Source: an uncultured beta proteobacterium (GTDB lineage: Bacteria > Pseudomonadota > Gammaproteobacteria > Burkholderiales > Burkholderiaceae). Taken from it: DNA of 32,053 nt. The stretch's first letter is position 1. Every line of letters begins with the position of its first letter. The notes under the pieces were generated by a model, which made no database searches, was not told where the DNA came from, and was given only the letters and a program-made list of their open reading frames with translations. Shown here piece after piece: positions 9,133-17,985 of the stretch. Location: positions 1 to 32,053 of the forward strand of contig CAIMXN010000237.1 of assembly GCA_903845455.1 (NCBI GenBank). Reading direction: 5' to 3'. Both the position numbers and the translations under genes were made by a program.

Positions 9133-9915
9133 CTATATCGTCATAGCAGAAAAGCCACCATCAACGGCTATTTCAGCGCCTGTTACAAAACTAGCGGCAT
9201 CAGAAAATAGCCAAAGTACAGCCCCTACTAATTCCTCAGGTTTTCCATATCGACGCATTGCGGTATGGCCAAGAATGGCTTCTTGACGCTCAGGGGTAAT
9301 AAAATTTTTCATAGACCATTCTGTAGGAAAAAATCCAGGTCTTAATGCATTTACCCTTACACCATCGAGAGCCCATTCTCGCGCAAGATTTTGGGTTAAA
9401 TTTTTAATTCCCGCTTTTGCCACTGAATAAGTAAATGCCTTAGATAAAGGAGGTCCGGCTGATGCGGAGCTAATGTTTACTATCGAGCCACTTTTCTGCC
9501 CAAGTAAATGCCGCCCAAAGACTTGGCAACTTAGCATTGTTCCTGTTAATTGAACGGCTAAAATATCATTCCACTCTTCCAAAGCTATGTCCAAGAAAGG
9601 AGTTGGAGCGTTAATACCAGCACCATTTAATACACAGTCCAATCTTCCGAATACATCTAATGTCAAAGCTAATGCATCTGTGAAGTCACTTACATTCCTT
9701 ACGTCCAATTGGCAGGGAATAGCCTCACCGCCAGATTTTATAATTTCTTCGCTAATATTTTCTGCATTCTTCAAATTAATGTCACAGCAAACAACTTTCA
9801 TTCCAGACATACCTGCAGCGCGAGACATTTCGCCAACTAAATTTCCACCAGCACCTGTTAATAAAACAACCTTACCTTCAACGCCAAAAAGATCACTAAT
9901 ATAATTTTTCATCAT
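9133..9915 (-). CDS. SDR family oxidoreductase
   Basis: 260 aa; VVLLTGAGGNLVGEMSRAA, NGAGINAPTPF, SSASAGPP, YSVAK, VTGAEIAVDGGFSAM. Confidence 0.92.
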   Translation of the reverse strand: MMKNYISDLFGVEGKVVLLTGAGGNLVGEMSRAAGMSGMKVVCCDINLKNAENISEEIIKSGGEAIPCQLDVRNVSDFTDALALTLDVFGRLDCVLNGAGINAPTPFLDIALEEWNDILAVQLTGTMLSCQVFGRHLLGQKSGSIVNISSASAGPPLSKAFTYSVAKAGIKNLTQNLAREWALDGVRVNALRPGFFPTEWSMKNFITPERQEAILGHTAMRRYGKPEELVGAVLWLFSDAASFVTGAEIAVDGGFSAMTI

Positions 9916-9957
9916 TAGCCTAAATTAATTTAAATAAATATCATCTGATAAATTGCA

Positions 9958-10884
9958 CTAAGGCTTTCGGGCAATAGCTCTTAACCACCATGCTGGTTCA
10001 TTGGACTCGCAATGCGCCATGTAAGGCTTAACTGCTGCGCGCTCAAGCGGATCAGTTAAATCTTCCATGCCCGATTCAGGCCATGAAAAGGGCGTAATAC
10101 ACCCAAATTGAAGCAATTTATTCCTAACTTTTTGCAGGAATTTTTTTGAGCGAGATTGATCTTCAAGCTTAGCTATTTTTTCACCCACATAACTTAGTTC
10201 AATATCTACAAATCCTAGCCTATCCATCAAATTCAACATTGATTTTTTTTCAAAAAATAATAAATGAGGCTCATCTTCTGTTTTATGCTTCCAATCCTGA
10301 CATGGGACCTCAATAAATATAACGCCTCCATTACGCAAGCCCATGCTTGCCTCTTTCAAAAACTTGACAGGATCTCCTACGTGCTCCAGAACATGTGACA
10401 TCACAATCAGGTCTACTGGGCTTTCGCCATCCTTAACCGTACCCATATCAAACAAAGTAACACCAAGATCTGCAAGGGATGAATGGCATGAGTGATCTGA
10501 CTCAATTGCAAAATATTGAACCTCGGGATTTAATTTCAGCCAATTTTTCGCAAAAAAGCCAATACCAGGTCCTACCTCCATCAAACGCTTCACACCGACA
10601 CCATGCTTAATAAGATAGCGCCTAATATAGGCCGTGCGAAGGCGTGAAATTCCAGAAAAAAAAGCTAAGGCGACTTTGTTACTTGAGTGCCCCCCGTGAG
10701 CTGAATCGAAATAAGTCTCGTTATAGTCATCTAACCTATCTTTTGAAGGGAGTGGATTTGCAAAAACCATTTCACAAGAATTGCATTTCATTAGAGTCAA
10801 TCCATTAAATACTTGACTCACACCAACATAGGACCTAAGACTCGTAAGGTCATTAGATGCGCAAACAGGGCAATGTGAGCTCAA
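9958..10884 (-). CDS. Class I SAM-dependent methyltransferase with N-terminal zinc-ribbon-like domain
   Basis: 308 aa; CPVCASNDL...MKCNSCEMVFANPLP, then LMEVGPGIGFFAKNWLK (motif I) and VDLIVMSHVLEHVGDPVKFLKEA. Confidence 0.87.
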   Translation of the reverse strand: MSSHCPVCASNDLTSLRSYVGVSQVFNGLTLMKCNSCEMVFANPLPSKDRLDDYNETYFDSAHGGHSSNKVALAFFSGISRLRTAYIRRYLIKHGVGVKRLMEVGPGIGFFAKNWLKLNPEVQYFAIESDHSCHSSLADLGVTLFDMGTVKDGESPVDLIVMSHVLEHVGDPVKFLKEASMGLRNGGVIFIEVPCQDWKHKTEDEPHLLFFEKKSMLNLMDRLGFVDIELSYVGEKIAKLEDQSRSKKFLQKVRNKLLQFGCITPFSWPESGMEDLTDPLERAAVKPYMAHCESNEPAWWLRAIARKP

Positions 10885-11493
10885 CTACTCTCCCCCTTTA
10901 CCATCTCTGTACTTAACTACTTTAGCGGGAACTCCAACAGCTACTGCCATAGAAGGAATATCAACAACCACAATCGATCCGGCCCCAATAACTGCTCCCT
11001 TACCAATTCGAACGCCAGGCAGTATTACCGCATTCGCTCCAATCCATACATCATCTTCAATAGTTATATTTCCACATTTATGACCTTGATCTCGAATGTA
11101 TTTTTCCGGATCGCTAAATTGATGGTTAGCAGTACGCACTATAACATTTGGACCAAATAGACACTTTTTTCCAATACGAATTTCTCCGCAAACAGATGCA
11201 TTTATATGCACACCCTGGTTGAATGCGACTTGATTCCCCACGTAAATATAACCACCTTCAGCGCAAAAAAAAGAATTATTCCCTATGCAAGTGAAATCTC
11301 CAATTTTAATGTTTTGCGGGCAAATAAAAGATACACGTTCACCGATAATTAGATTTTTACCAATCCGTAAATAATTTTCTAACCATATTTTACGCACCCT
11401 TGTACCAATTGCTCCTGGAATAAACTCAATAAAGGCATTTATCCACAATAGCAGTTCGCCAAAAAACCGCCCCACAAAAGATCTGTCTTTCAT
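10885..11493 (-). CDS. Left-handed beta-helix hexapeptide acyltransferase (WbbJ-like)
   Basis: 202 aa; hexapeptide repeats [24 protein letters not shown]...[38 protein letters not shown]. Confidence 0.9.
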   Translation of the reverse strand: MKDRSFVGRFFGELLLWINAFIEFIPGAIGTRVRKIWLENYLRIGKNLIIGERVSFICPQNIKIGDFTCIGNNSFFCAEGGYIYVGNQVAFNQGVHINASVCGEIRIGKKCLFGPNVIVRTANHQFSDPEKYIRDQGHKCGNITIEDDVWIGANAVILPGVRIGKGAVIGAGSIVVVDIPSMAVAVGVPAKVVKYRDGKGGE

Positions 11494-11502
11494 ATAAATA
11501 GA

Positions 11503-13419
11503 TTAATTTAAAACACTGTTATGAATAATGCTTCTCAATCGTTCAATTGATGAATATTTATGTTGGGGATGAAAATAATGCAACACAGGCGCCCAATCGC
11601 CCAATGTACTTTCCTCTAAATTTTCAGATCTGTAACCTTTGATAGCTCCCATCAAATTCGAGAGAGAGTCATATTCAACCTTAACTTTTGCAAGTATGTC
11701 ATCAAAAAATACCTTATGCCCATAGGGGTTCAATAAGGCTGTTCTGACCCCCAATGTTGCAGATTCAAGAGCAGCAGTGGCTCCCGATTTATGCCCAATA
11801 CAGAAATCTGCTGAAAGCGCAGCTTCGGTTGGATAAATATCGTTTCGGTGCGATCCATGCGATAACTCAACAAAGCGGCCAGTTTGAAGGGCCAGTATTA
11901 TCAACTTATCATTAGAGTAAAGCCTAGAAGGAGAGTTATACATAAACTGAGACTTAATAATAACCCCGATTGATAAATCATTAATCACACTTCTTGCCAA
12001 TATATGAATTTCCTTCAAATGGTCATCTTTTGTAATGACGTTGAGCCATTTATTACTAGAAACGGATTCGTCAAAAAAGCATATGATAAATTTAGCACCT
12101 AAAGCTCGAAGCTCAGCCTTACGTTTTTGAGCCCTCTTTGCCACTAATGGAGCAATACCATCCATTACATAACCCGCCATAATATATTCATTCGCACGAA
12201 TATCAGCGGTACTAAAAACAGTGGCATACATTTCTGAGAAAAGAATAAATTTATCAGCGGTTGACAGCATTAATGGAGACATCATTCCTAAATTAGAATA
12301 CTGATAAGCAATTGTTGTAACGCCAATATCTGATGAAATTAGTTGCAAAGCATCAGCATAAACATTTTGAGGCTCCTTAATTAAAAAAACTTTTGCCTTA
12401 GTAAATAAAGAAACTGCCCCAATTAACTCACTTTTTCTAAGCAATATTGCAACATTAAGAATCCAATACCTCTCGATATTTGATTTAGTTCGAAATAATT
12501 TTTTTATCAATTGAGTTCGCGAATTTCGAAGCTCTTTCAGAACATGGTTTTCCTTCGCCAATGAATATGCATAATGAAATATAGATCTATTAAAGATATA
12601 TATACTCGAGTCCAATGATTCGAAACAGGTCGCGCCATCCGTAAAATTGGCCCCGAACATTCTAACCACGCCAACGGCACTAGATTTTAAGAATTTCTCA
12701 TCTACCCAATGGAATTGGTTGCGATAGCTCATATCCTCACGTATATGCTCCTCCTGGAGCATAAGCACTAGAGGCTTTTCATTTTTTATATAGTTTTTTG
12801 GTGTCGGACTATTTTTATCTTGTAGCCTTAATTTGCACTCAGATAAAAAATCTTTTAAAAAAAATAGAATTAATCCGAAGATTCCTAATCGCTCTTTTGG
12901 GTAATACTTAATGTCTATATTAGATTCTTGGAAAAAATTTGTTAAGAGCTGACTTTCGAAAAAGCGGGGCTTCCTTAGGTAAACAACTGCAGCTCCATTT
13001 TGCGACAATGAAGATGCAACCAAAGATCTTACAATCCAAGGCTCAATTATCAGCTGGCTTCTTTTGGCTATATATAGAGCTATGGTATTTCTACCGTATC
13101 TACTATTTAAAAATCTGATTTCAGCATTTTTCTTCAATATTTCGGAAGAAAAGATTAGGGCTAATTTTCCAGCAATTTTTCTAGCAGCCGGCCTGACAGA
13201 TTCGCCATGTTGATCCCTTAGCTCCCCCATCAGGAAGGCAGCTTCTCTAATGTTTAGGCCTTTTATTTTAAGAAGTAATTGATAAATTAATTGAAAACTA
13301 TTAATTTTCTCTAGAACTATTACTTCCTTAATTAACGGGTTTCTTATAAACCCCTTAATGGAATAGATCGTAAGCTCATCTATAAAAATTCGGCCTTCAA
13401 GCGGAATACTGCTACCCAT
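11503..13419 (-). CDS. Orphan surface-polysaccharide protein; possible GT-B-type transferase
   Basis: 638 aa; C-terminal half LISSDIGVTTIAYQYSNLGMMSPLMLSTADKFILFSEMYATVF...YIMAGYVMDG and VELSHGSHRNDIYPTEAALSADFCIGHKSGATAALESATLGVRTALLN, resembling CDP-glycerophosphotransferase/GT-B-like folds. Overlaps the upstream gene by 8 nt. Confidence 0.5.
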   Translation of the reverse strand: MGSSIPLEGRIFIDELTIYSIKGFIRNPLIKEVIVLEKINSFQLIYQLLLKIKGLNIREAAFLMGELRDQHGESVRPAARKIAGKLALIFSSEILKKNAEIRFLNSRYGRNTIALYIAKRSQLIIEPWIVRSLVASSLSQNGAAVVYLRKPRFFESQLLTNFFQESNIDIKYYPKERLGIFGLILFFLKDFLSECKLRLQDKNSPTPKNYIKNEKPLVLMLQEEHIREDMSYRNQFHWVDEKFLKSSAVGVVRMFGANFTDGATCFESLDSSIYIFNRSIFHYAYSLAKENHVLKELRNSRTQLIKKLFRTKSNIERYWILNVAILLRKSELIGAVSLFTKAKVFLIKEPQNVYADALQLISSDIGVTTIAYQYSNLGMMSPLMLSTADKFILFSEMYATVFSTADIRANEYIMAGYVMDGIAPLVAKRAQKRKAELRALGAKFIICFFDESVSSNKWLNVITKDDHLKEIHILARSVINDLSIGVIIKSQFMYNSPSRLYSNDKLIILALQTGRFVELSHGSHRNDIYPTEAALSADFCIGHKSGATAALESATLGVRTALLNPYGHKVFFDDILAKVKVEYDSLSNLMGAIKGYRSENLEESTLGDWAPVLHYFHPQHKYSSIERLRSIIHNSVLN

Positions 13420-15334
13420 AAACCCCTATGAGTGAATGCATTGCAAGTACACTGAGATCCTTCATCTCCTGGCCAGCAAGCTCCTCGCCCTGTACATATT
13501 GGTTGACGATTTTATCAATATATTGATGATTAAAAAATTCTTCGTCAAGCAAGCCAATTAATTCTCCACTCTGGAGCGAGCGCTTAAATATATCTTTAAA
13601 AGAGGATGCATATAAAATTTCCCCCGTTAATGTAAAGTTAGGATTCACATCATAAGTATAAGCATGTGGTCCAACCTGTAGATGATTGGGATAATTGATC
13701 TTATTTCGTAGCATCCACTTCAATGGGTATTTTGTTGGATTAAGATCAAGACCTCGCCCCCATGACTCAGGCATTGCCGAAAGAAAATCCATTAACTCGG
13801 CATCATGGAAGGGGGCAACACACCGCAAACCATTTGCTTCGGCAGTATGCTCTAGCGTGGCTACAGTTGCGCCCTGCCAATGAAAGCTGTTGTAGAGGTG
13901 AAGATAGCAACTGTATAAATTAGAGGTATTTACTTTTGCAGCGATTTTATTAATGTAGCTTTCCTCGGATTCACTGGCAAATTTTTCCCTCCCGTCCGCA
14001 GAGAGTATATTTCCATTTTCCATTGAATATAGGGGCATCCTTCCACCACTCAAAAAAAATGTACCTAACATTTGCTTGCTAATTCCATGCTGAGTACTGG
14101 CGATTTTATCCAGCTTTATCTTAGGATTCTTTTGTCTAAATATTTGCCATACAGGATCTTGCTCATGAACCCCTTTTTGCATTTGCCCTAAAAATGTTGG
14201 CCCAAATAAATAACCCGCCATTTTGTCACTATATTCCCTGAATTCATATGAAGCCGGGTGAAAGATTGAAACAAACTGAGAAAATCCCAAATTGTGAGCC
14301 CCATCACTCATTTCTCCGGCAAAAATTACTTCATTAGAATTGGCCGTTTTTGCGACCCCCTCAGCCAAAAGCCAATGATTAAATCCTGTTAAATTTGCAA
14401 ACTGTTGCGAACGAAAAAGGGGCTGCAGTTTACTCAGAACCTCTTCTGCAGCATTGCGATAGTCAAGTTCAATAACATCCAAGCGCACACCAAAATAATC
14501 TGCAACAGCATGTGCACGATCTATTTCAAACTGATTAATAATCCCACTTCGCTCTGCATACCTCATGCGCCCAATAACTGCACGTACTTTGCGATTGCCA
14601 AATAAATGCACTAACCCCGCAAGAATTGAAGTTGAGTCCCACCCTGAAGAAAGATAAACTACGTTACCGTCCAAGCCAGCACGTGACCTTAGCGACTCCA
14701 AGAATACATCGGCATAATGATGTAAATCACATTCTTGATATTGCGCAGAATTGACGGGCTTAAAGTCTTTTTCAGTTAATTTAACACTACCACCACTAAG
14801 CTCAATTGACTCACCAACTCCCAGTCTTTTCACTGAAGAATATATAGTGTGTTTCTTGGCTGGGCGAGAACCATAAACTGTAAGAGAGTGTGCTATCCCA
14901 ATATTATCTAGGGATGCCCCGGAGGAGGCAACGGGCAATAAATCCATGCTAGTAGCTAAGACTACCGCTCCATCGAGTTGCTGCCAATATAAATCAATTC
15001 TTCCAAACTGATCAGTCCATAATTGACATACTCCATTGGGTGAAATTTTTAATACAACAAATCTTCCCTCAAAGTCTGAAACACGCATAGGATCACTTAG
15101 GCGGTCAGTTTCTATTTTAACACTCGACGATGACATCAATTTGCCACCTGATTGACGCGAGCCGTCTACATCGCCAATTATATAATAATGATCTTTATCA
15201 TCAGAAATCCAGTGGTGCAAAACTTTATCGGCTTCTATAAATAATGCCTCCTGAGTAATTAAGTTCTTTAATCCACCCATTTTCGGAAAAGATTTAACAT
15301 CATAAATACCGGATACAACTCTTAGGCTAGGCAT
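13412..15334 (-). CDS. Asparagine synthase-like amide-forming protein with degenerate N-terminal domain
   Basis: 640 aa; ATP-pyrophosphatase P-loop VVYLSSGWDSTSILAGLVHLFG and FGRIDLYW segment of the N-terminal domain. No MCGI start, so no catalytic Cys2. Confidence 0.82.
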   Translation of the reverse strand: MPSLRVVSGIYDVKSFPKMGGLKNLITQEALFIEADKVLHHWISDDKDHYYIIGDVDGSRQSGGKLMSSSSVKIETDRLSDPMRVSDFEGRFVVLKISPNGVCQLWTDQFGRIDLYWQQLDGAVVLATSMDLLPVASSGASLDNIGIAHSLTVYGSRPAKKHTIYSSVKRLGVGESIELSGGSVKLTEKDFKPVNSAQYQECDLHHYADVFLESLRSRAGLDGNVVYLSSGWDSTSILAGLVHLFGNRKVRAVIGRMRYAERSGIINQFEIDRAHAVADYFGVRLDVIELDYRNAAEEVLSKLQPLFRSQQFANLTGFNHWLLAEGVAKTANSNEVIFAGEMSDGAHNLGFSQFVSIFHPASYEFREYSDKMAGYLFGPTFLGQMQKGVHEQDPVWQIFRQKNPKIKLDKIASTQHGISKQMLGTFFLSGGRMPLYSMENGNILSADGREKFASESEESYINKIAAKVNTSNLYSCYLHLYNSFHWQGATVATLEHTAEANGLRCVAPFHDAELMDFLSAMPESWGRGLDLNPTKYPLKWMLRNKINYPNHLQVGPHAYTYDVNPNFTLTGEILYASSFKDIFKRSLQSGELIGLLDEEFFNHQYIDKIVNQYVQGEELAGQEMKDLSVLAMHSLIGVYG

Positions 15335-15356
15335 TATTAATTCCGCATTAAAAGGG

Positions 15357-15596
15357 TTAATTTAATTTTTTTTCAATATAAATTCTTAAATTATTAAGAA
15401 CCAATAAGTTTTCAGGCTCAATATCCTCCTCAGGAATTTGTATTTCGAATGCAATCTCAACCTCAAATAAAAAATTAATAATATCTAATGAGTCCAAATT
15501 AAGATCTTTTCTTAGATGAAAATTATCGCCATATTTAATTGATGGTTTAACCTCCAATAGAATGGTAGCTAACTTCTCAGCAGTATTTTGTGACAT
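15357..15596 (-). CDS. Acyl carrier protein
   Basis: 79 aa, acidic; phosphopantetheine motif LRKDLNLDSLDIINFLFEVE. Confidence 0.93.
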   Translation of the reverse strand: MSQNTAEKLATILLEVKPSIKYGDNFHLRKDLNLDSLDIINFLFEVEIAFEIQIPEEDIEPENLLVLNNLRIYIEKKLN

Positions 15597-15618
15597 TTAT
15601 TTCCTTAACTTAAAATAG

Positions 15619-16575
15619 TTATGTTGATAATAATGTGGAAGCCCATGATAATCCAACCCCAAAACCTGAAATAATAATCTTTAAATTAGATTCTGGATGT
15701 ATTGAGAGAGTTTCTTTTAAAGCAATTGGAATTGATGAGGACACTGTATTACCAGCGATAGCCATAAAATTTATTAACTTAGAAGGATTGTCGATCTTTA
15801 GCTTTCTCCCGATTGCATCCAATACAAATTTACTAGCTTGGTGCAATACAAAATAATCAACTGAATGTAAATCTAAATCGTTAATTTCACAAGTGCGAAC
15901 TATATTTCCCGGAATGGTTGAAACTGCGAATTCATAAATAGCTCTACCATCCATGAATAAAGGCTGCTTTTCACCACCATTTAGAGTGGGTCGCACAATC
16001 AAACTGCCATACCCCTCCCCCTTAGTTCCAAAACAAAAATTTCCGATCTTGATTGATCCTGTGCGTGTTATCAAAGTTGCTGCTGCAGCGTCACTGAATA
16101 GACATTTAGTTGAACGATCTTGAGGGTCGATAATACTTGAATATGTTTCCGCTGTAATGAGAACAGCATTTTCCCAATTGTTTTGCACCATTAGTGCTTC
16201 GATGATGCTCAACCCATAAACAAAACCGGAGCACCCCAAACTAATATCAAATGCTGCAACGCCATTATGAAGATTAGTTCTGGCATGGACTAATGCCGAC
16301 ACATGAGGAAGCTGAAAATCTGGAGTTTGTGTGCAAACAATTAATAAATCAAGTTCTTCCCTTAAGTTTGGCCTAGCTAAAAGTAACTTGTCCATTGCTT
16401 GTACAGCGAGATCTGAAGTTGTTTCACCATTAGAAATATATAACTTCTTTACGCCAATCTTATCCTCAATAAAGCCTAAATCAAAATTAAATTCTTCTGC
16501 TAACATTGAAGAAGTAACCATTTCTTTGGGTAAATTAACTTCTATTTGCTCAATGCCATATAAGGACTCTTTCAT
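15619..16575 (-). CDS. 3-oxoacyl-ACP synthase III (KASIII/FabH-like)
   Basis: 318 aa; Cys in FDISLGCSGFVYGLSI, His in FVLHQASKFVLDAIG, Asn in NFMAIAGNTVSSSIPIAL (intact C-H-N triad). Confidence 0.92.
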   Translation of the reverse strand: MKESLYGIEQIEVNLPKEMVTSSMLAEEFNFDLGFIEDKIGVKKLYISNGETTSDLAVQAMDKLLLARPNLREELDLLIVCTQTPDFQLPHVSALVHARTNLHNGVAAFDISLGCSGFVYGLSIIEALMVQNNWENAVLITAETYSSIIDPQDRSTKCLFSDAAAATLITRTGSIKIGNFCFGTKGEGYGSLIVRPTLNGGEKQPLFMDGRAIYEFAVSTIPGNIVRTCEINDLDLHSVDYFVLHQASKFVLDAIGRKLKIDNPSKLINFMAIAGNTVSSSIPIALKETLSIHPESNLKIIISGFGVGLSWASTLLST

Positions 16576-16582
16576 CTTAGAT

Positions 16583-17215
16583 TTAGCCTATAAAATAACA
16601 AATATCAAAATTAATGTCGGATCCCATGAGGCTAATTTTATTAAGAGTCATTAATCCTTTTAAATGCTTTCTAATGGATACATTCTCAATATTTACCATG
16701 ACTCCATTTTTATTATTAAATGGTAGATCTAGTTGTAATTTTTTCATATAAACATTAATTACCTTAAGATCACCATTCAATCCAGACATTAAGTGTATCC
16801 GCTTATTTGCCTCAATAATATTAGAAAAAAAGTTGCTATATCCATCCATATAAATCTTAGCAAACCCAGTATATGGTTCTAATAACTCTACATCAGTAAC
16901 ACTATAGTTGGCTTTACTTCTTTTAAGAATCTCACCTCCATCATCCCGAAGTAGAATGTAAACGTAACCACTTCGAGTGCTCAGCCTAAAGTCGGCAACT
17001 GCGCCCCTAAGCAAGTCTTCGCTAAAGGGCTTTTCTTGACAGATAAAGGTGCCATCCTTATTAAAAAAACGATGAAATTTTGCATCTAAAACAAGCCCGC
17101 CATGTTCGAACAACAACTGGGGAAGCACCCTATTTGTGATTTCATCGCAAATTGTTGATGAATGCACATATGAACGATCATCCTTAAACTCAAAATTAGT
17201 TTTTATCTCATTCAT
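16583..17215 (-). CDS. Orphan protein of unknown function in the acyl module
   Basis: 210-aa ORF, tightly packed (overlaps the upstream stop by 8 nt); no family recognised. Confidence 0.7.
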   Translation of the reverse strand: MNEIKTNFEFKDDRSYVHSSTICDEITNRVLPQLLFEHGGLVLDAKFHRFFNKDGTFICQEKPFSEDLLRGAVADFRLSTRSGYVYILLRDDGGEILKRSKANYSVTDVELLEPYTGFAKIYMDGYSNFFSNIIEANKRIHLMSGLNGDLKVINVYMKKLQLDLPFNNKNGVMVNIENVSIRKHLKGLMTLNKISLMGSDINFDICYFIG

Positions 17216-17948
17216 AGATATTTTTATTCATACTAATTACAAAATCTAAATTTTCATTTTGATTTTGAGATAACAACATTACCAAGCTATCAATTACCCC
17301 ATCTTTCGGTATTTTTTTGAGTAACTCAAATAAATTCTTCTTGCCGGGCCAATAATTGCCTTTACGAGATGCTTTTACTCTTAAATAATCTTCCATCAGG
17401 CATGATGACACTATTACATCATGTGCATTCATACCCTTGCGAAATTTTTTTCTTAGCAACCCTTCCATTTGATACCCGAATAAAATCTGCCAGCGCTGCC
17501 AGGCGATTAAATCTATTGCCTGAGTGCTATTAATTCGCTCAAGACCGACAGTTTCAAATGCATGCTCCGTTAACAAGCATTTAGCCTCCATGCCAAAAAA
17601 AAGTGAGTCAGACCCCTCTATTTTTTTCCCAATAACCATAGCAAAATCACATTGCCTTGAAACTAAGTCTATCGAAGATAAAGATGCAACCCCGATATAA
17701 CAGTCTAAATTTTTAGGCTTTATTAGCAACGCAATACGTTTACTATTATCCAAGTTTTCAAAGAATTTTCTTTGTGCGACTTTCGTATTTGGATATACCC
17801 CTTGCGCAAGATATCGTGTAGTCTCGGCATTATTGAACCATCGATACCATTGCTCTAATACCCAATTCTCATCAGATGGAACACATAAATCAATGGTCTC
17901 ACCCGATAGAAATATATCAAATTCTCGCGATTTTTCTAAATTCTGCAT
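17208..17948 (-). CDS. GNAT-family N-acyltransferase
   Basis: 246 aa; EQWYRWFNNAETTRYLAQGVYP, CYIGVASLSSIDLVSRQCDFAMVIGKK, LLTEHAFETVGLERINS are GNAT-like. Confidence 0.75.
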   Translation of the reverse strand: MQNLEKSREFDIFLSGETIDLCVPSDENWVLEQWYRWFNNAETTRYLAQGVYPNTKVAQRKFFENLDNSKRIALLIKPKNLDCYIGVASLSSIDLVSRQCDFAMVIGKKIEGSDSLFFGMEAKCLLTEHAFETVGLERINSTQAIDLIAWQRWQILFGYQMEGLLRKKFRKGMNAHDVIVSSCLMEDYLRVKASRKGNYWPGKKNLFELLKKIPKDGVIDSLVMLLSQNQNENLDFVISMNKNIYE

Positions 17949-17985
17949 CTGTTTTTAGCTCATAAGGTTAATATTCGTAATCTCT

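Noticed and set aside
8335-9915. The two adjacent SDR genes as a recent tandem duplication
   Set aside because: Apart from generic SDR motifs their sequences differ widely (TGGSRGIG / YCATK versus TGAGGNLVG / YSVAK), so they are distinct subfamilies.
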